From Rossellomorea sp. AcN35-11 (GTDB taxonomy: Bacteria; Bacillota; Bacilli; Bacillales; Bacillaceae_B), in the NCBI GenBank assembly GCA_030388825.1, contig CP128835.1:496001-560000 (forward strand): 64,000 nucleotides of DNA. The letters are read 5' to 3'. Both the position numbers and the translations under genes were made by a program. The notes beneath the pieces were generated by a model that saw only the letters and a program-made list of their open reading frames with translations, was not told where the DNA came from and did not search any database. Positions 37,548 to 48,181 of this stretch are shown piece after piece; within the stretch, counting starts at the first letter, position 1, and every line of letters starts with the position of its first letter.

Positions 37548-37623
37548 CACAATATGAACTATATCAAGGTATGCTCTTCATGCCGCTCATGATCTCCGTG
37601 CAGGACTTCGCTTTCCCCGGGCG

Positions 37624-37656
37624 GAAGAAGCCTCCTCACGCAGGAGGCTTCTTCTT
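37624..37656 (+). terminator. terminator of the symporter gene
   Basis: GAAGAAGCCTCCT, loop CACGC, AGGAGGCTTCTTC, then a T/C-rich tail. 77 bases after the symporter stop. Confidence 0.8.
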
Positions 37657-37710
37657 GCATTCCAATCAAGGAAAGAGCTACCCTCTAGATGTCCATTTAT
37701 ACAAGGTTAA

Positions 37711-37763
37711 AAACCCGGACTCATTTCCCTCCTGGAAGGCAAATGAGTCCGGGTTTATTTTTG
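37711..37763 (-). terminator. bidirectional terminator before the aminotransferase gene's end
   Basis: AACCCGGACTCATTT (37712-37726) and its exact reverse complement (37741-37755) enclose 14 bases; T-rich on both sides (TTTATTTTT on +). It ends the aminotransferase transcript. Confidence 0.87.
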
Positions 37764-37794
37764 GTAAACACTTTTGGATCAACCTACAAACCAG

Positions 37795-39117
37795 TTAATC
37801 AAAATGGCTCATCAATGTCGCCTCATATTCACTCAATGCTTCATCCAACATGCGAAGTCCGTCATCGATCTGCTCTTTTGTGACAGTGAGGGGCGGAATC
37901 ATGCGGATGACTTCAGAATGATTCCCACAAAGATAAAATAACACTCCTTTTTCCAGAGCCCTGTCAAGAATGTCCATTAAGCCCTCCTGATTGGGTTTTC
38001 CTGTTTGAGGGTGAACGATCTCAATCCCGATCATCAGTCCAACGGCACGTATGCTCCCAATCACATCATGCTTTTCCTTTAAAAGCTCCAGCCTGGAAAC
38101 GGCATAGGCTCCCATTGTTTTCGTGTTATCAAGGAGATTTTCTTCCTTCATGACTTCTAAAGTTGCAAGTCCAACGGAACAGGCAATCGGGTTCCCCCCA
38201 AAGGTCGTCCCATGGCTTCCAAGGGGCCACTCCCTCATCAGTTTATTGGATGCAACCGTGGCACTCAAAGGGAGCCCCGACGCTATGCCTTTTGCAATGG
38301 CCATGATATCCGGTGTCACATCAAAGGTTTGGGCAGCGAACCAATTTCCCGTACGTCCAAATCCTGTTTGGACTTCATCGAAAATCAGTAAGATATTGTG
38401 GCGATCACAAATCTCCCTTACTTTTTGGAGCCATGCTTTCGGTGGAACAATGTACCCTCCTTCGCCAAGGACAGGTTCCAAGATCACACATGCTACCTCT
38501 TCTGGAGTGACCTGATGATTGAAGAGAGTATCAAAATCCTTTTCAAGCTTTTCTACAACATAAGTTACTGAATCGGCTCCCTCGGGACATTCCCTTTCAT
38601 TCGCATACGGAATCTGGTACGTCAATCCTGATGGCTGCATAAACTTTCGATACTTGCTCTTGGAAGTCGTGACACTCAATGCACCAAGTGAACGTCCATG
38701 GAAACAACCGGTGAATGAAACAACATACGGACGCTTCGTGACATATTTGGCAAGTTTGATGGCACCCTCAATCGCCTCGGTTCCACTATTGGCGAAGAAA
38801 AAACTATCCAAATCTCCCGGGAGAATCTCTGCCAGTTCATCTGCCAACCGCAGGATCGATTCATACATGATGACACCTGAAGGACCGTGCATCAGCCCGT
38901 CTGCTGCATCCTTGATCGCCTGTACAACTTTCGGATGGCGATGTCCAACATTCGTTACGGCAATTCCAGAAGTGAAATCGAGATATTTCTTACCGTCCAA
39001 TCCGTAGTAATAGCAGCCCTCTTCCTTCACTACCGGTAAATTCGGGTGGTCCTTCGCCATACTGGGAGCCAGGCGATTAGGCATATGTTGTATAAGCTCT
39101 TCAAATGTTCGATCCAT
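37795..39117 (-). CDS. class III PLP-dependent aminotransferase (omega-amino acid type)
   Basis: 440-residue PLP enzyme. Recognisable: [17 protein letters not shown] near the start, [36 protein letters not shown], the cofactor region [16 protein letters not shown], and the [13 protein letters not shown] lysine. Members remove amino groups from GABA, beta-alanine, ornithine or similar. ATG 39117 chosen because GGAGG stands eight bases upstream. Last gene after YjiH in a probably sigma-54 driven unit, so it likely degrades a compound imported by that protein. Confidence 0.88.
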   Translation of the reverse strand: MDRTFEELIQHMPNRLAPSMAKDHPNLPVVKEEGCYYYGLDGKKYLDFTSGIAVTNVGHRHPKVVQAIKDAADGLMHGPSGVIMYESILRLADELAEILPGDLDSFFFANSGTEAIEGAIKLAKYVTKRPYVVSFTGCFHGRSLGALSVTTSKSKYRKFMQPSGLTYQIPYANERECPEGADSVTYVVEKLEKDFDTLFNHQVTPEEVACVILEPVLGEGGYIVPPKAWLQKVREICDRHNILLIFDEVQTGFGRTGNWFAAQTFDVTPDIMAIAKGIASGLPLSATVASNKLMREWPLGSHGTTFGGNPIACSVGLATLEVMKEENLLDNTKTMGAYAVSRLELLKEKHDVIGSIRAVGLMIGIEIVHPQTGKPNQEGLMDILDRALEKGVLFYLCGNHSEVIRMIPPLTVTKEQIDDGLRMLDEALSEYEATLMSHFD

Positions 39118-39158
39118 TCCAGTAACCTCCATTTTGTGACTGATTCATTTGTTTTTTT

Positions 39159-40545
39159 TTACATAAAGAAGAAATGCGCTAACAATGCAACGATCGGTAA
39201 GGTGATGACCGTACGCTGAATAAAGATAATAAATAGGTCCAAAAAGCTGATAGGTATTTTGGATTTGATTAATAGAATCCCAATTTCAGACATATAGATT
39301 AATTGGGTCAAAGACATAGCGGCAATGACGAATCTAGTAAGCTCACTTTCTATCCCGCTGCCGACTACAGCAGGTAAAAACATATCTGCAAAACCAACGA
39401 TCATGGCCGGAGCAGCATCTGCCGCCTGGGGGAATTTGCAGCAATTCAAGGAGCGGAACGATTGGGTATGCCAATACATCAAACACCGGAGTGTATTCCG
39501 CTATGACCAAAGCAAGAGTTCCCAAAGCCATAACAAGGGGAATCAGACCAAACCAGATATCTACTACGTTTTGAAGTCCTTTCTTCGTCACTTCTCCGAC
39601 GCTCTTCACTTCAGATGCTTTTTCTACAGCTTTTTCAAACCCCCATTGAAAACGGGAGACATTTTCCGGTACCGTTTCGGAAATTTGCATTCCAACCGGC
39701 TCATAATACGTATCTTTCTTGCGGGAAAGGGGAGGGATTCGCGGGCAGATGACAGCAGCGGCGATCCCGGCAATGACCACTGTCGCATACAGCTGGACAA
39801 ACATGGATTCCAAGCCGATGAAACTTACGATCACAAGACTGAAAGCGATTGAAGCAACAGAAAAATTTGTGGCAATGACTGCCGCCTCACGCTTCGTGTA
39901 GTAGCCTTCTTCAAATTGCTTTGTCGTGATCAAAACCCCTACTGTCCCACTCCCCATCCAGGAAGCAAGCGCATCGATGGATGAACGTCCAGGCAATTGG
40001 AATAGAGGCTTCATGATTTTCTGCAATAATGTACCGAAGAAATCCATCAATCCAAAGTCCAGAAGAAGCGGCATTAACAACCCTGCAAATAAGAACCATG
40101 TGGCCAGGACAGGAACCAGGGAATACAACACGGTTCCTCCTGTAAAGTCAGAAATAATCCATTCGGGACCACTTCCGTTTACCGTCATCACCGCGAAGAT
40201 CGACCCAAGGACACGAACTGCGATCCAAAAGTATCCAACGTCGAACAATCCTTTTAAGAATGATTGATTGATAATCCACTGAGGTTTAACCATCTTTGTA
40301 TAAATAGCCATAAGAGCTGAAAAACCAAAAACCACTGTCATGAATAATGGAAGGACACCTTCAAGCAACCCTTGAAAATATGAAGCAAAGATTCCGACTC
40401 CGATTGTCATATTTCCCTGATACGTAACAGGGACAAGGAACAACAATACCCCTAATAATGATGGAATGATGAACTTCATCGCTTCCCTTGTTGTCGTCCC
40501 CGAACGGGTTTCAAATTGACTGACATTCTGCTTACCAACTTCCAT
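39159..40545 (-). pseudogene. YjiH family nucleoside-recognition/GATE membrane protein (frameshifted as read)
   Basis: About 460 residues when joined, with ten or more membrane helices and the gate-domain pattern LDFGLMDFFGTLLQKIMKPLF and ASWMGSGTVGVLITTKQFEEG. Family role is thought to be transport of amino acids, nucleosides or similar. The frame breaks at the five-G run 39428-39432, where removal of one base gives LLQIPQAADAAPAMIVGF. ATG 40545 (MEVGKQNVSQ). Directly downstream of the sigma-54 promoter and followed by the aminotransferase gene. Confidence 0.83.
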
Positions 40546-40640
40546 TGTCAAACACCCCTTTTAAAATGATTCCATTTCCTTTAATCATGAAGCTTTTCCC
40601 CTTGGATCCCATCCTCCTCCTCTTCTTATCACCTTTATAC

Positions 40641-40658
40641 ATGCAAATATCGTGCCAA
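40641..40658 (-). promoter_or_regulatory. sigma-54 (-24/-12) promoter of the YjiH/aminotransferase unit
   Basis: Minus strand TTGGCACGATATTTGCAT: exact TGGCAC-N5-TTGCAT consensus for SigL. It lies right after the stop codon of the sigma-54 activator gene and about 95 bases before ATG 40545, so it would drive YjiH and the aminotransferase. Confidence 0.9.
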
Positions 40659-40661
40659 TAT

Positions 40662-42041
40662 TCATTTAATGTTATATTTTTTCAGTTTCCTGACTACAGA
40701 TGGTTGGCTGATCCCCAGACGTTGAGCCATCAAGGTCGTTGTCTTATGTTTCTCCTTCGCATTCTTAAGTACCTGCTCCTCCACCGCTTCAAGAATATCC
40801 CGCAATGATTGACCATCATGCTCGAATGTTGAAATATCACCAATCTGTTTGATGTATCCAGGGGGCAGATTCTGCATCTCTATTAATTGCTTGGAAGAGG
40901 TCACGACAAGCCTTTCTATAAGATTCATCAACTCCCTGACATTCCCTTTCCAATCCTGGATCAATAACTGGTGTATGACCCCTTCATCCAACTCTCTTTC
41001 CCGCTGGTATTTCTCACAAAAGAACGTCACAAAATAGTCGATCATTGCCATGATGTCTGAAGTCCTTTCCCTTAGGGGCGGGATCGTGATAGGGACAACA
41101 TTTAAACGAAAATACAAATCACGCCTGAACTCCCTCTCATCCACAGCCTTCTCCAGATCTTTGTTGGTAGCTGCGAGGATCCGAAAGTCGACCTTTCGCT
41201 GCTTCGTACCACCGACCCGATAAAACTGCTTTTCTTGAATGAATTTTAGAATCTTGACCTGGTTTGACAGGGTCAACTCCCCTATTTCATCCAAGAATAA
41301 GGTCCCGCCTTCCGCGAGCTCTGCCAACCCAACCTTTCCCTTCTTGTCTGCCCCTGTGAAAGAACCGGCTTCATATCCAAAGAACTCTGCTTCAAATAAC
41401 GAGTCAGGTATCGATCCACAATTGACCTCAATGAAGGGACCCGCTTTCCTTTGACTTTTGTTATGTATGAATTTCGCAATATGAGACTTCCCGACACCGG
41501 ACTCTCCCAGCAAAAGAACATTCACATCCACATCCGCTACTTGCAAAGCGCTCTGTAACACCATTTTCATCTCATCACTTGTGGCGATGATCCCTTCTGA
41601 ATGATGGTGACGGCTTCTTAGGATTTCAAGCTCACCTTTCACTCTTTCCATCTCATGCTCCATATCCGTCAGATACTTCTTCATATTCAATAATTCTGTT
41701 ACATCATGGGAATAACTTACGACCCTGACCAGTTCCCCGGAATCATGGAATACAGGGATCCCTGTCACGAGGAGCTTCTTGCCTTCTTTACTGGTCTGAA
41801 CCAACGTGATTTTTTTCTTTTCCTTCAAGACGATCGGGGTCAAGATGGGAGAAAAAACACCTTCCTTTTCAAGATCGTACACTGATTTGCCTATCATTTC
41901 TTTAGAATCCACGTTATAAATATCCCCTGTTGCTTCACTTACCTTCAAGATGATTCCATCCGTATTGGTCACTAAAATATCCTCTTGAAGTGAGTGAAGA
42001 ATCGCCTCATTTTCATTCCAGTTTTTTTTATCCACCGTCAC
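40662..42041 (-). CDS. PAS-containing sigma-54-dependent activator
   Basis: 459-residue bacterial enhancer-binding protein. N-terminal PAS domain (residues about 15-115), coiled linker, AAA+ domain with Walker A GESGVGKS at 179-186, the sigma-54 contact GSFTGA at 226-231, and Walker B LFLDEIGEL; then a C-terminal Fis-type helix-turn-helix (LMAQRLGISQPSVVRKLKKY). It probably senses a small molecule by its PAS domain and activates the -24/-12 promoter beside its own stop codon. TyrR/RocR-like architecture. Confidence 0.92.
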   Translation of the reverse strand: MTVDKKNWNENEAILHSLQEDILVTNTDGIILKVSEATGDIYNVDSKEMIGKSVYDLEKEGVFSPILTPIVLKEKKKITLVQTSKEGKKLLVTGIPVFHDSGELVRVVSYSHDVTELLNMKKYLTDMEHEMERVKGELEILRSRHHHSEGIIATSDEMKMVLQSALQVADVDVNVLLLGESGVGKSHIAKFIHNKSQRKAGPFIEVNCGSIPDSLFEAEFFGYEAGSFTGADKKGKVGLAELAEGGTLFLDEIGELTLSNQVKILKFIQEKQFYRVGGTKQRKVDFRILAATNKDLEKAVDEREFRRDLYFRLNVVPITIPPLRERTSDIMAMIDYFVTFFCEKYQRERELDEGVIHQLLIQDWKGNVRELMNLIERLVVTSSKQLIEMQNLPPGYIKQIGDISTFEHDGQSLRDILEAVEEQVLKNAKEKHKTTTLMAQRLGISQPSVVRKLKKYNIK

Positions 42042-42195
42042 ATCAGCATCCCCTTTGCGATTTGAAAATTATTCAAATATGAATAATTATCCCAATAAAA
42101 TTTATATTAATTCATTTATAACAAAGTTTTTAGACTTTTTATACATTTTTGAATAATTTATTCAGAAATAAATATTTTTTTACATACCTATCCAT

Positions 42196-42223
42196 TTGAC
42201 AGACCTACCAATTGTTTTACTAT
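42196..42223 (+). promoter_or_regulatory. possible promoter of kynU-kynB
   Basis: TTGACA (42196-42201), 16-base spacer, TACTAT (42218-42223): close to a sigma-A promoter about 50 bases before the kynU start. Confidence 0.45.
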
Positions 42224-42274
42224 TCAAATCATTTCGATTATCATTTTGGTAAGACTGTTAAAGGTGGGATAGGA

Positions 42275-43558
42275 ATGACAGATGAAGAAAAATGGACGCT
42301 GAAACATGCGGAGGAACTGGACAGGCAGGATTCATTGGCCCATTACCGCAACGAATTTTACATAAAAAGTGACCACTATTATATGGATGGAAATTCATTG
42401 GGTTTATTATCTAAAAGGGCAGAGAAGTCATTACTGACATCATTGGAGGATTGGAAGGAACATGGCATCGACGGCTGGATGGACGGCCGGGAACCTTGGT
42501 TCTACTATTCTGAAAAGCTCGGTGACATGACAGCTCCATTGATAGGGGCAGAAAAGGACGAGGTGATCGTAACAGGATCCATCACTACAAACCTGCACCA
42601 GTTACTTGCCACTTTCTATCAACCTAAAGGAAAACGAACAAAAATCTTAGGGGACGAGTTGAATTTCCCTTCAGATATTTATGCAATCCAAAGTCAGCTT
42701 GAGTTAAAGGGACACTCTCCTGAAGACCATTTGATTCAAGTGAAAAGCCGGGACGGATACACGTTAAGAGAAGAAGATATTATTGAGAAGATGACAGAAG
42801 ATATTGCACTGATCCTTTTACCTTCCGTACTCTATCGAAGTGGGCAGCTTCTTGATATAAAGCGATTGACCAGTGAAGCGCATAAACGGGGGATTGTGAT
42901 CGGGTTCGATTTAGCCCACTCCATCGGGGCCCTGCCCCATCAATTACATGAAGACGGAGTGGATTTCGCCGTATGGTGCAATTACAAATACTTGAACAGC
43001 GGTCCTGGCGGTGTCGGCGGATTATTTGTTCACAATAGACATAGAGGGAAAAAGCCCGGACTTTCCGGTTGGTTCAGCTCCCGTAAGGACAAGCAATTCG
43101 ATATGGACCACACCTTGAATCATGCAGATTCTGCCGGCGCCTTCCAAATCGGGACACCGCATATATTAAGCAGCGCTCCTTTACTGGGCTCCCTCGAGCT
43201 GTTTGAAGAAGCAGGCATTGGGAACCTGAGAAGGAAATCCCTTTCCCTGACACGATTCATGATGAATCTCATTCAACAGGAACTTGTCCATTATGAGTTT
43301 ACACTCTGCAACCCTCTCGAAGACGATCGAAGAGGGGGACATATCAGTTTAAGGCACGAGGAGGCTGCGAGAATCTGTAAAGCATTGAAGGTGAATAACG
43401 TCACACCTGACTTCCGTTCCCCGGACGTAATCAGACTTGCACCCGTTGCCCTTTATTCTTCCTACACCGATGTGTGGGAGACGGTTAGGATCCTGAAGAA
43501 CATCATGGAGAATGAAGAATATAAACAATTTGAGAATACGCGGAATGTCGTAGCGTAA
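42275..43558 (+). CDS. kynU: kynureninase
   Basis: 427-residue PLP enzyme splitting kynurenine to anthranilate and alanine. Features: [16 protein letters not shown] near the N-terminus, [40 protein letters not shown] ahead of the cofactor lysine in [13 protein letters not shown], and [11 protein letters not shown] choose ATG 42275 (TAGGA upstream) over the longer frame. Followed 29 bases later by kynB, but no kynA gene is in the window. Confidence 0.92.
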   Translation: MTDEEKWTLKHAEELDRQDSLAHYRNEFYIKSDHYYMDGNSLGLLSKRAEKSLLTSLEDWKEHGIDGWMDGREPWFYYSEKLGDMTAPLIGAEKDEVIVTGSITTNLHQLLATFYQPKGKRTKILGDELNFPSDIYAIQSQLELKGHSPEDHLIQVKSRDGYTLREEDIIEKMTEDIALILLPSVLYRSGQLLDIKRLTSEAHKRGIVIGFDLAHSIGALPHQLHEDGVDFAVWCNYKYLNSGPGGVGGLFVHNRHRGKKPGLSGWFSSRKDKQFDMDHTLNHADSAGAFQIGTPHILSSAPLLGSLELFEEAGIGNLRRKSLSLTRFMMNLIQQELVHYEFTLCNPLEDDRRGGHISLRHEEAARICKALKVNNVTPDFRSPDVIRLAPVALYSSYTDVWETVRILKNIMENEEYKQFENTRNVVA

Positions 43559-43587
43559 TGCATACCGGATTGAGAGGATGAGAAGGA

Positions 43588-44215
43588 ATGAAAATCATTG
43601 ATATTTCCCGCCCCCCTGCATAACAATACACCGGTTTGGCCTGGGGACACCCCGTTTGGGTACTCTTTGAAATGGACGAAGGCGGACACGGGGTCCGTGA
43701 ATGTCGGACAGCTCACAATGAGTTCACACACCGGTACACACGTGGATGCTCCCTTCCATTTCGACAGTGCCGGACAACGGATCATTGACCTTTCGTTAGA
43801 GAAATTTATGGGCCCTGCCCTTGTTGTATCCATGGAAGGGGCTGCGGAAATAAGCCCTGAACAGTTGGAAGAGGTTGATTTCACAGGAATTCAGAAGATT
43901 CTTTTCAAAACCAATGCATGGAAGAATCCTGATCGGTTTCCCGACAGCATCCCGCCCATTACGAAAGACCTTTCCCCTTACCTGAAGGAAAAAGGCATTG
44001 ACCTGATCGGAGTGGACCTTCCATCTGTCGACCCGTTAGATAGCAAGGAGCTAGCATCCCACCATTCTTTGCAGGAGCATGGAATCGGGATATTGGAAGG
44101 GATTGTCCTTAACGGCGTCAAACCTGGTCGTTATGAATTGATCGCCCTTCCCCTCCCTCTTAAAGAAGGAGACGGCTCTCCTGTTCGAGCGATTTTAATT
44201 GACCGGAATGAATAA
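43588..44215 (+). pseudogene. kynB: kynurenine formamidase (cyclase family), frameshifted as read
   Basis: Hydrolyses N-formylkynurenine to kynurenine. From ATG 43588 (AGAAGG upstream) the frame MKIIDISRP breaks after a few codons in a six-C run (43611-43616); with five C it continues PLHNNTPVWPGDTPFGY. The catalytic metal motif HTGTHVDAPFHF is present, as is the LIGVDLPSVDPLDSKELASH segment. Full length about 208 residues. Paired with kynU in an anthranilate-forming unit. Confidence 0.88.
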
Positions 44216-44317
44216 GATTACTTTACAGGGTTTAATCTTGCAGAGGCGTTCATTCATTTCTTACAGAGCCTTGGCTCCACCAGAACTCTGACAATATATA
44301 TTGCCCTTTAATGAAGG

Positions 44318-44366
44318 AAGAAATAACCTATCCCCTGCAGTTGTCATAGAGGATAGGTTATTTCTT
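44318..44366 (+). terminator. terminator after the kyn genes
   Basis: AAGAAATAACCTATCC (44318-44333) and its exact complement GGATAGGTTATTTCTT (44351-44366), 17-base loop. The remaining 44216-44648 DNA shows no supportable gene. Confidence 0.7.
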
Positions 44367-44648
44367 GAGTGACTGCGATTATGGCTAGTGTTCATGCACC
44401 AAAGGCGATCATCCAATGTAGTACGTCAGCAGTATCGATCATTTCTGCGCATCACCTCCCCATATGTACACCGTTCACCATTTCCATATTCTGAGACTTT
44501 TATAAAACAGTTCCTCTTATCGAATGGATCCCCGTCCACAAATTCTTCTGACATCCGAATATTATCACTCTGTCGGTTCATAGACTGTTGGTATAGATGT
44601 TTAAAATTCCAACACTTGGACCATAGCTAGAAAAAAGGAGGGTATGAC

Positions 44649-44789
44649 ATGGGGATAACAATCACTTTAGGTTTAGTCGTGATGCTTGGGATGATTTTGG
44701 GTATTCTTATTTATTTCTTAAGACAAGCACTGGATTCAAACGATTCGAAAAAGATCGATTCGCGAGATCATGATCATTTTTCCCAGTGA
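44649..44789 (+). CDS. 46-aa single-pass membrane protein
   Basis: MGITITLGLVVMLGMILGIL starts a clear hydrophobic membrane segment (residues 3-23), followed by a charged tail rich in Asp/Lys/His. A strong AAAGGAGG precedes the ATG. Too short for family assignment; no neighbours in the same direction. Such small membrane proteins often modulate transporters or kinases, but nothing specific can be said. Confidence 0.6.
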   Translation: MGITITLGLVVMLGMILGILIYFLRQALDSNDSKKIDSRDHDHFSQ

Positions 44790-44956
44790 CGGGGCAGGCA
44801 GCTGAAATGACTGCCTGAACTGAAGTGTCGGGCTCTTTCACCGAAATTCGTATACGATCTGGATGCTGTCGGGTCACTTTTACCGTTTATCGGGCCAAAA
44901 CCATCTTTTTCGTGCCAATTGGTGAACAGCTGATCATCAACACTCAAGTTCATTCC

Positions 44957-45000
44957 ACAAAAAAACCCCGGCTTCCTTGATTACAGGGAAACCGGGATTT
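44957..45000 (-). terminator. terminator of the helicase gene
   Basis: Minus strand TCCCGGTTTCC...GGAAGCCGGGG then TTTTTTTG, a few bases beyond the helicase stop. Confidence 0.85.
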
Positions 45001-45004
45001 TTCA

Positions 45005-47251
45005 TTATTCGACTATCTCTTTCTCACCTAGTTTCATTGGACTGGAGCATAAAGGACATACTTTCGATTCTGAATTTTCATTTGTATCCGGACGCTGCCA
45101 CGCGATACACGTGGTATTCGTACAAATCCAGGCCAGGATGTTGGTGAGTTTCCCACTCCTGGCTTTTTTGAATGGTTTTGGTTGGTCCGTGTGCGGTGCC
45201 TTCCTGAATATGTCGGCTATAAAACGGGAGCATTTCCGTGCCTCCCCCTGATAATAAGCCGGGGAAGAAATAAATAGTTTTTCCTTTGCCCTTGTGATGG
45301 CTACATATGCCAGCCGTCTTTCTTCTTCTATGGCACTCAAAGCCTTTTCTTTTTGATTCGGATCTTTATATACTTTGTCCTCAAGCTTATTGGCATTGAG
45401 AGCGGAGCTGTGGGGGAGATTCCCTTCGATCGCCCCGATTAAAAACACAACGGGGAACTCGAGACCCTTTGAGCGGTGTATTGTCATTAAAGACACACTG
45501 TTCGTGTTTCTGCTCTGACTTGAATAGACTTCTTCATACTTAGCCTTCATCTCATCAATAAAAGTGATGAAACTGGAAATGGTCTCAAAACGCTTCGCTG
45601 ATCCTTCGAGCTCATCCAGCATTTCTTTAATGAGTTCCTTTTGTTCGGTGACTACATGAGATTCCTGGGCATCGATGTATTGATGGTAGAATTCTTTTCG
45701 GATCCGTTTGATGGCCGTTTCTGGTGATTCGTCGCCAATTCCCTTAAGAAATTTCATTCTGGCTTTAATATTCTTTACCTGAAAGGGTTTTATCCCGGGT
45801 AAGGTCGTTAGATGGATGAGAGGATATTTCTTCTCTCTTTCCTGTCTTCCTCCAGAATATGGGCGATTCCACGGTCCCGTCTAATAAAGAGGGTAGGCAA
45901 TAGGGATTCCATCGCTGAAAAATTCCTTGGCACAATCGACAGCCGTAAGTAATCCACCACAGGTTTCACGGTCCAGTTCTCATAGAATAGAGAATCCTTT
46001 TGGTTATAGGGCGTAAAAGGGATTTCCTTTAACAGCAGCTGCTCAAAGACCGCCCTCCCGCTTGCTCATCGTTCGATGAAGGATCGTCATATCCCCATAG
46101 GAATAACCTTCTTCTATTAACCTTTGAATCTCTTCTGTGATCCACACGGCTTCCTCGTCCGCAGTTGCAGGTCTTGAATATTGGGGCTTTTGAGCTTCGA
46201 TTTTGGTGGCAATCAGCTCTTTTTCACGGCGGTGATCGTTTCGTCCGATCACTTCATTGCCCAAACCAATGATATACGCATCAGAGCGGTAGTTTTCCTT
46301 TAACGTCACTACCCTGGCATCAGGGAACTCTTCATCGAAACCCAATATAAACTCGTTCCTTGCTCCGTTAAAGGTGTAGATCGTTTGGTCATCATCCCCT
46401 ACCACGAACAAGTTACGATGAGCCGCAATCAACTTCATAAGCTCGTATTGTACAAGATTCGTATCCTGGAACTCATCCACCATTACGTACTGAAAACGAT
46501 GCTGAAGCGAAGTCAGGAGGTTTGGATTGCCAAGAAGTAATTGATATGACTCTGTCAAAATATCATCGAAATCCATTTTATGATTCATTCGCTTCCACTC
46601 TTCATATTTTAAGAGAATGGCACGCACTTCTTTTTCGGACTTGGATTTCTCAGGAAGATCTCTGATATCTTTTTGGTTGAGTTTATAATGAGAGAGTTTG
46701 GCCAGGAGTGTTTCTGCATCATAAGGATCATAGATATTCATTTCACGTTGGATTTGCTTTAATATGATTTGTTTATAGCGCTCGTTCCCTATCACTTCCT
46801 GAGTATAATGACGGGATCGTAATAGAAATAGAAACAACGCATGGAAGGTGCTGGCATGTACCTGCCCACCCTGCTCTGTGCCCGGAAGGCCTGCAATGCG
46901 CTGCTTCATTTCTTCCGCCGCTTTCTTGGTAAATGTTACAAGCAGTATGTTTCTTGGTTGAATATTCTTTACAGACATGAGATACCCAGCCCTGCACACC
47001 AGTACCGTCGTCTTACCCGTTCCAGCACCAGCCAGGGTCAAACAAGGACCTTCCACATGCCGGACCGCTTCAATTTGAGATGCATTCAAGTGAATACCCG
47101 CCGCTTCCATCGTTCGAAAGAAAAAAGCATCCTCTTCATGTGAGGAGATCAGCTGTTTCGTTGTTTCCCCTTTATGGAGAGGTGCCACCGGGATTTCCTT
47201 CTTATCCGCTTCATATGGGTAAATAGAATAGTTGGTTAATACTTTATTCAA
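45005..47251 (-). pseudogene. UvrD/Rep-type DNA helicase, YjcD-like (frameshifted as read)
   Basis: SF1A helicase. Walker A LTLAGAGTGKTTVL near residues 72-85, VTFTKKAAEEMKQRI, VDEFQDTN, DDDQTIYTFNGA (motif III), and in the C-terminal frame MTIHRSKGLEFPVVFL and VAITRAKEKLFI. It ends in a Cys-rich zinc-ribbon-like tail (CTNTTCIAW...CPLCSSPM). Two frame changes, near 46055-46062 (CGGGAGGG) and 45825-45845 (GAAAGAGAGAAG), separate the pieces. TTG start at 47251 with AGGAG. About 748 residues joined. B. subtilis YjcD is the nearest match I know. Confidence 0.85.
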
Positions 47252-47373
47252 AGCTCATTCTCCTAGCTTATCTTTACGATTCATAACCTTCTCATCATAA
47301 CAAGAGCCCTTCGTGAATAGCAATGACAATCTAAGAATGAAACGCTGTGCATGTAAATTGAGAATTGGTGTTA

Positions 47374-47444
47374 AACGATTGTTTAAACCCTTCAGACACT
47401 GTAAAATAAGCATTTCAAAGCACTAATCAAACGTTTGTTTAAAC
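47374..47444. promoter_or_regulatory. two copies of an AAACGWTTGTTTAAAC operator-like repeat
   Basis: AAACGATTGTTTAAAC at 47374-47389 and AAACGTTTGTTTAAAC at 47429-47444, 55 bases apart on the same face of the helix and each with partial dyad symmetry. They lie between the helicase gene and the small gene at 47511 and look like binding sites of a TetR- or similar-type regulator. Confidence 0.4.
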
Positions 47445-47510
47445 AGGATACGCTGCCGGATGATTACCCCCTTACAAGAAAAGGTAAATAGAAGACTAGG
47501 TGATGAAAAG

Positions 47511-47744
47511 ATGAAAATGACTAAATGGGGATTTACACGATTCAATAGTATAAAAGCAGAATTCGATCTCTTCCCGAACTCCCTGGTCATCCTCAGGAAA
47601 ATCAGAAACTATTACTTTATCAATAAGGTTCACTGGTCCCACCTCGATCCCGTCGTGGAAACACATCATCTTGAAGAAATGGAACTGCTTGTGAACAGGG
47701 AACTTGATTTGGAGTTTCATTATCTAAATCGAAAATCATATTAG
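47511..47744 (+). CDS. small hypothetical protein
   Basis: 77 residues from ATG 47511 (start MKMTKWGFTRFNSIKAEFDL), with TAGGTGATG as a possible ribosome site; a longer frame begins at 47460. Mixed basic and aromatic residues, no membrane segment or known domain. Codon use is unremarkable. A longer C-terminal part in the next frame after 47750 is possible but not supported. Confidence 0.4.
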   Translation: MKMTKWGFTRFNSIKAEFDLFPNSLVILRKIRNYYFINKVHWSHLDPVVETHHLEEMELLVNRELDLEFHYLNRKSY

Positions 47745-48060
47745 ACGTTTTTTTACATGATAAACTCAAAGGGGATTTCCATTTTCCTAAGGAGATTACT
47801 TTTCCAGCTGCACTAAGCACAGAGCAAAGCGAAAGGGGTCGCTTACGAACCTTCTGTGAATGGAGAGACTATACAGAGGAAACAGGCCATTTTTAAAAAA
47901 ACTAGAAAGATTGAGATAAAGTGAGATAACCGTATATTTCCCTGTAGAAAACAGCCCAAATCGCATTATATTGATTTTTCTGAACATTTGCATTAATCTT
48001 ATAATTTGCTAATATATACTTAATAAAAGATTTACAAACACACTCTTTAAAGGAAGGCGT

Positions 48061-48170
48061 GATTCCAATGAAGTAAGTAAGCAAAGCATGTCAGATCACA
48101 TTCGGCTTTCGAGATCGGCCCGTGAAAACTGATTTCAGGATGTGTGGATATGCGGGAATGCGCAATCTTA
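48061..48170 (+). repeat. tandem structured RNA-like element, copy A
   Basis: First of two ~110-nt copies, period 121 bases. ATTCC (48062-48066) can close with GGAAT near 48155-48159. Inside, AAGC...GCTT encloses a variable loop, and GAGATCGG pairs with CTGATTTC around the invariant loop CCCGTGAAAA. Strand is not established. No named RNA family recognised. Confidence 0.55.
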
Positions 48171-48181
48171 TTTCAGGAGAT

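Noticed and set aside
44388..44630. 80-codon plus-strand frame after the kyn terminator
   Set aside because: No ribosome site, unusual composition and no homology-like pattern.
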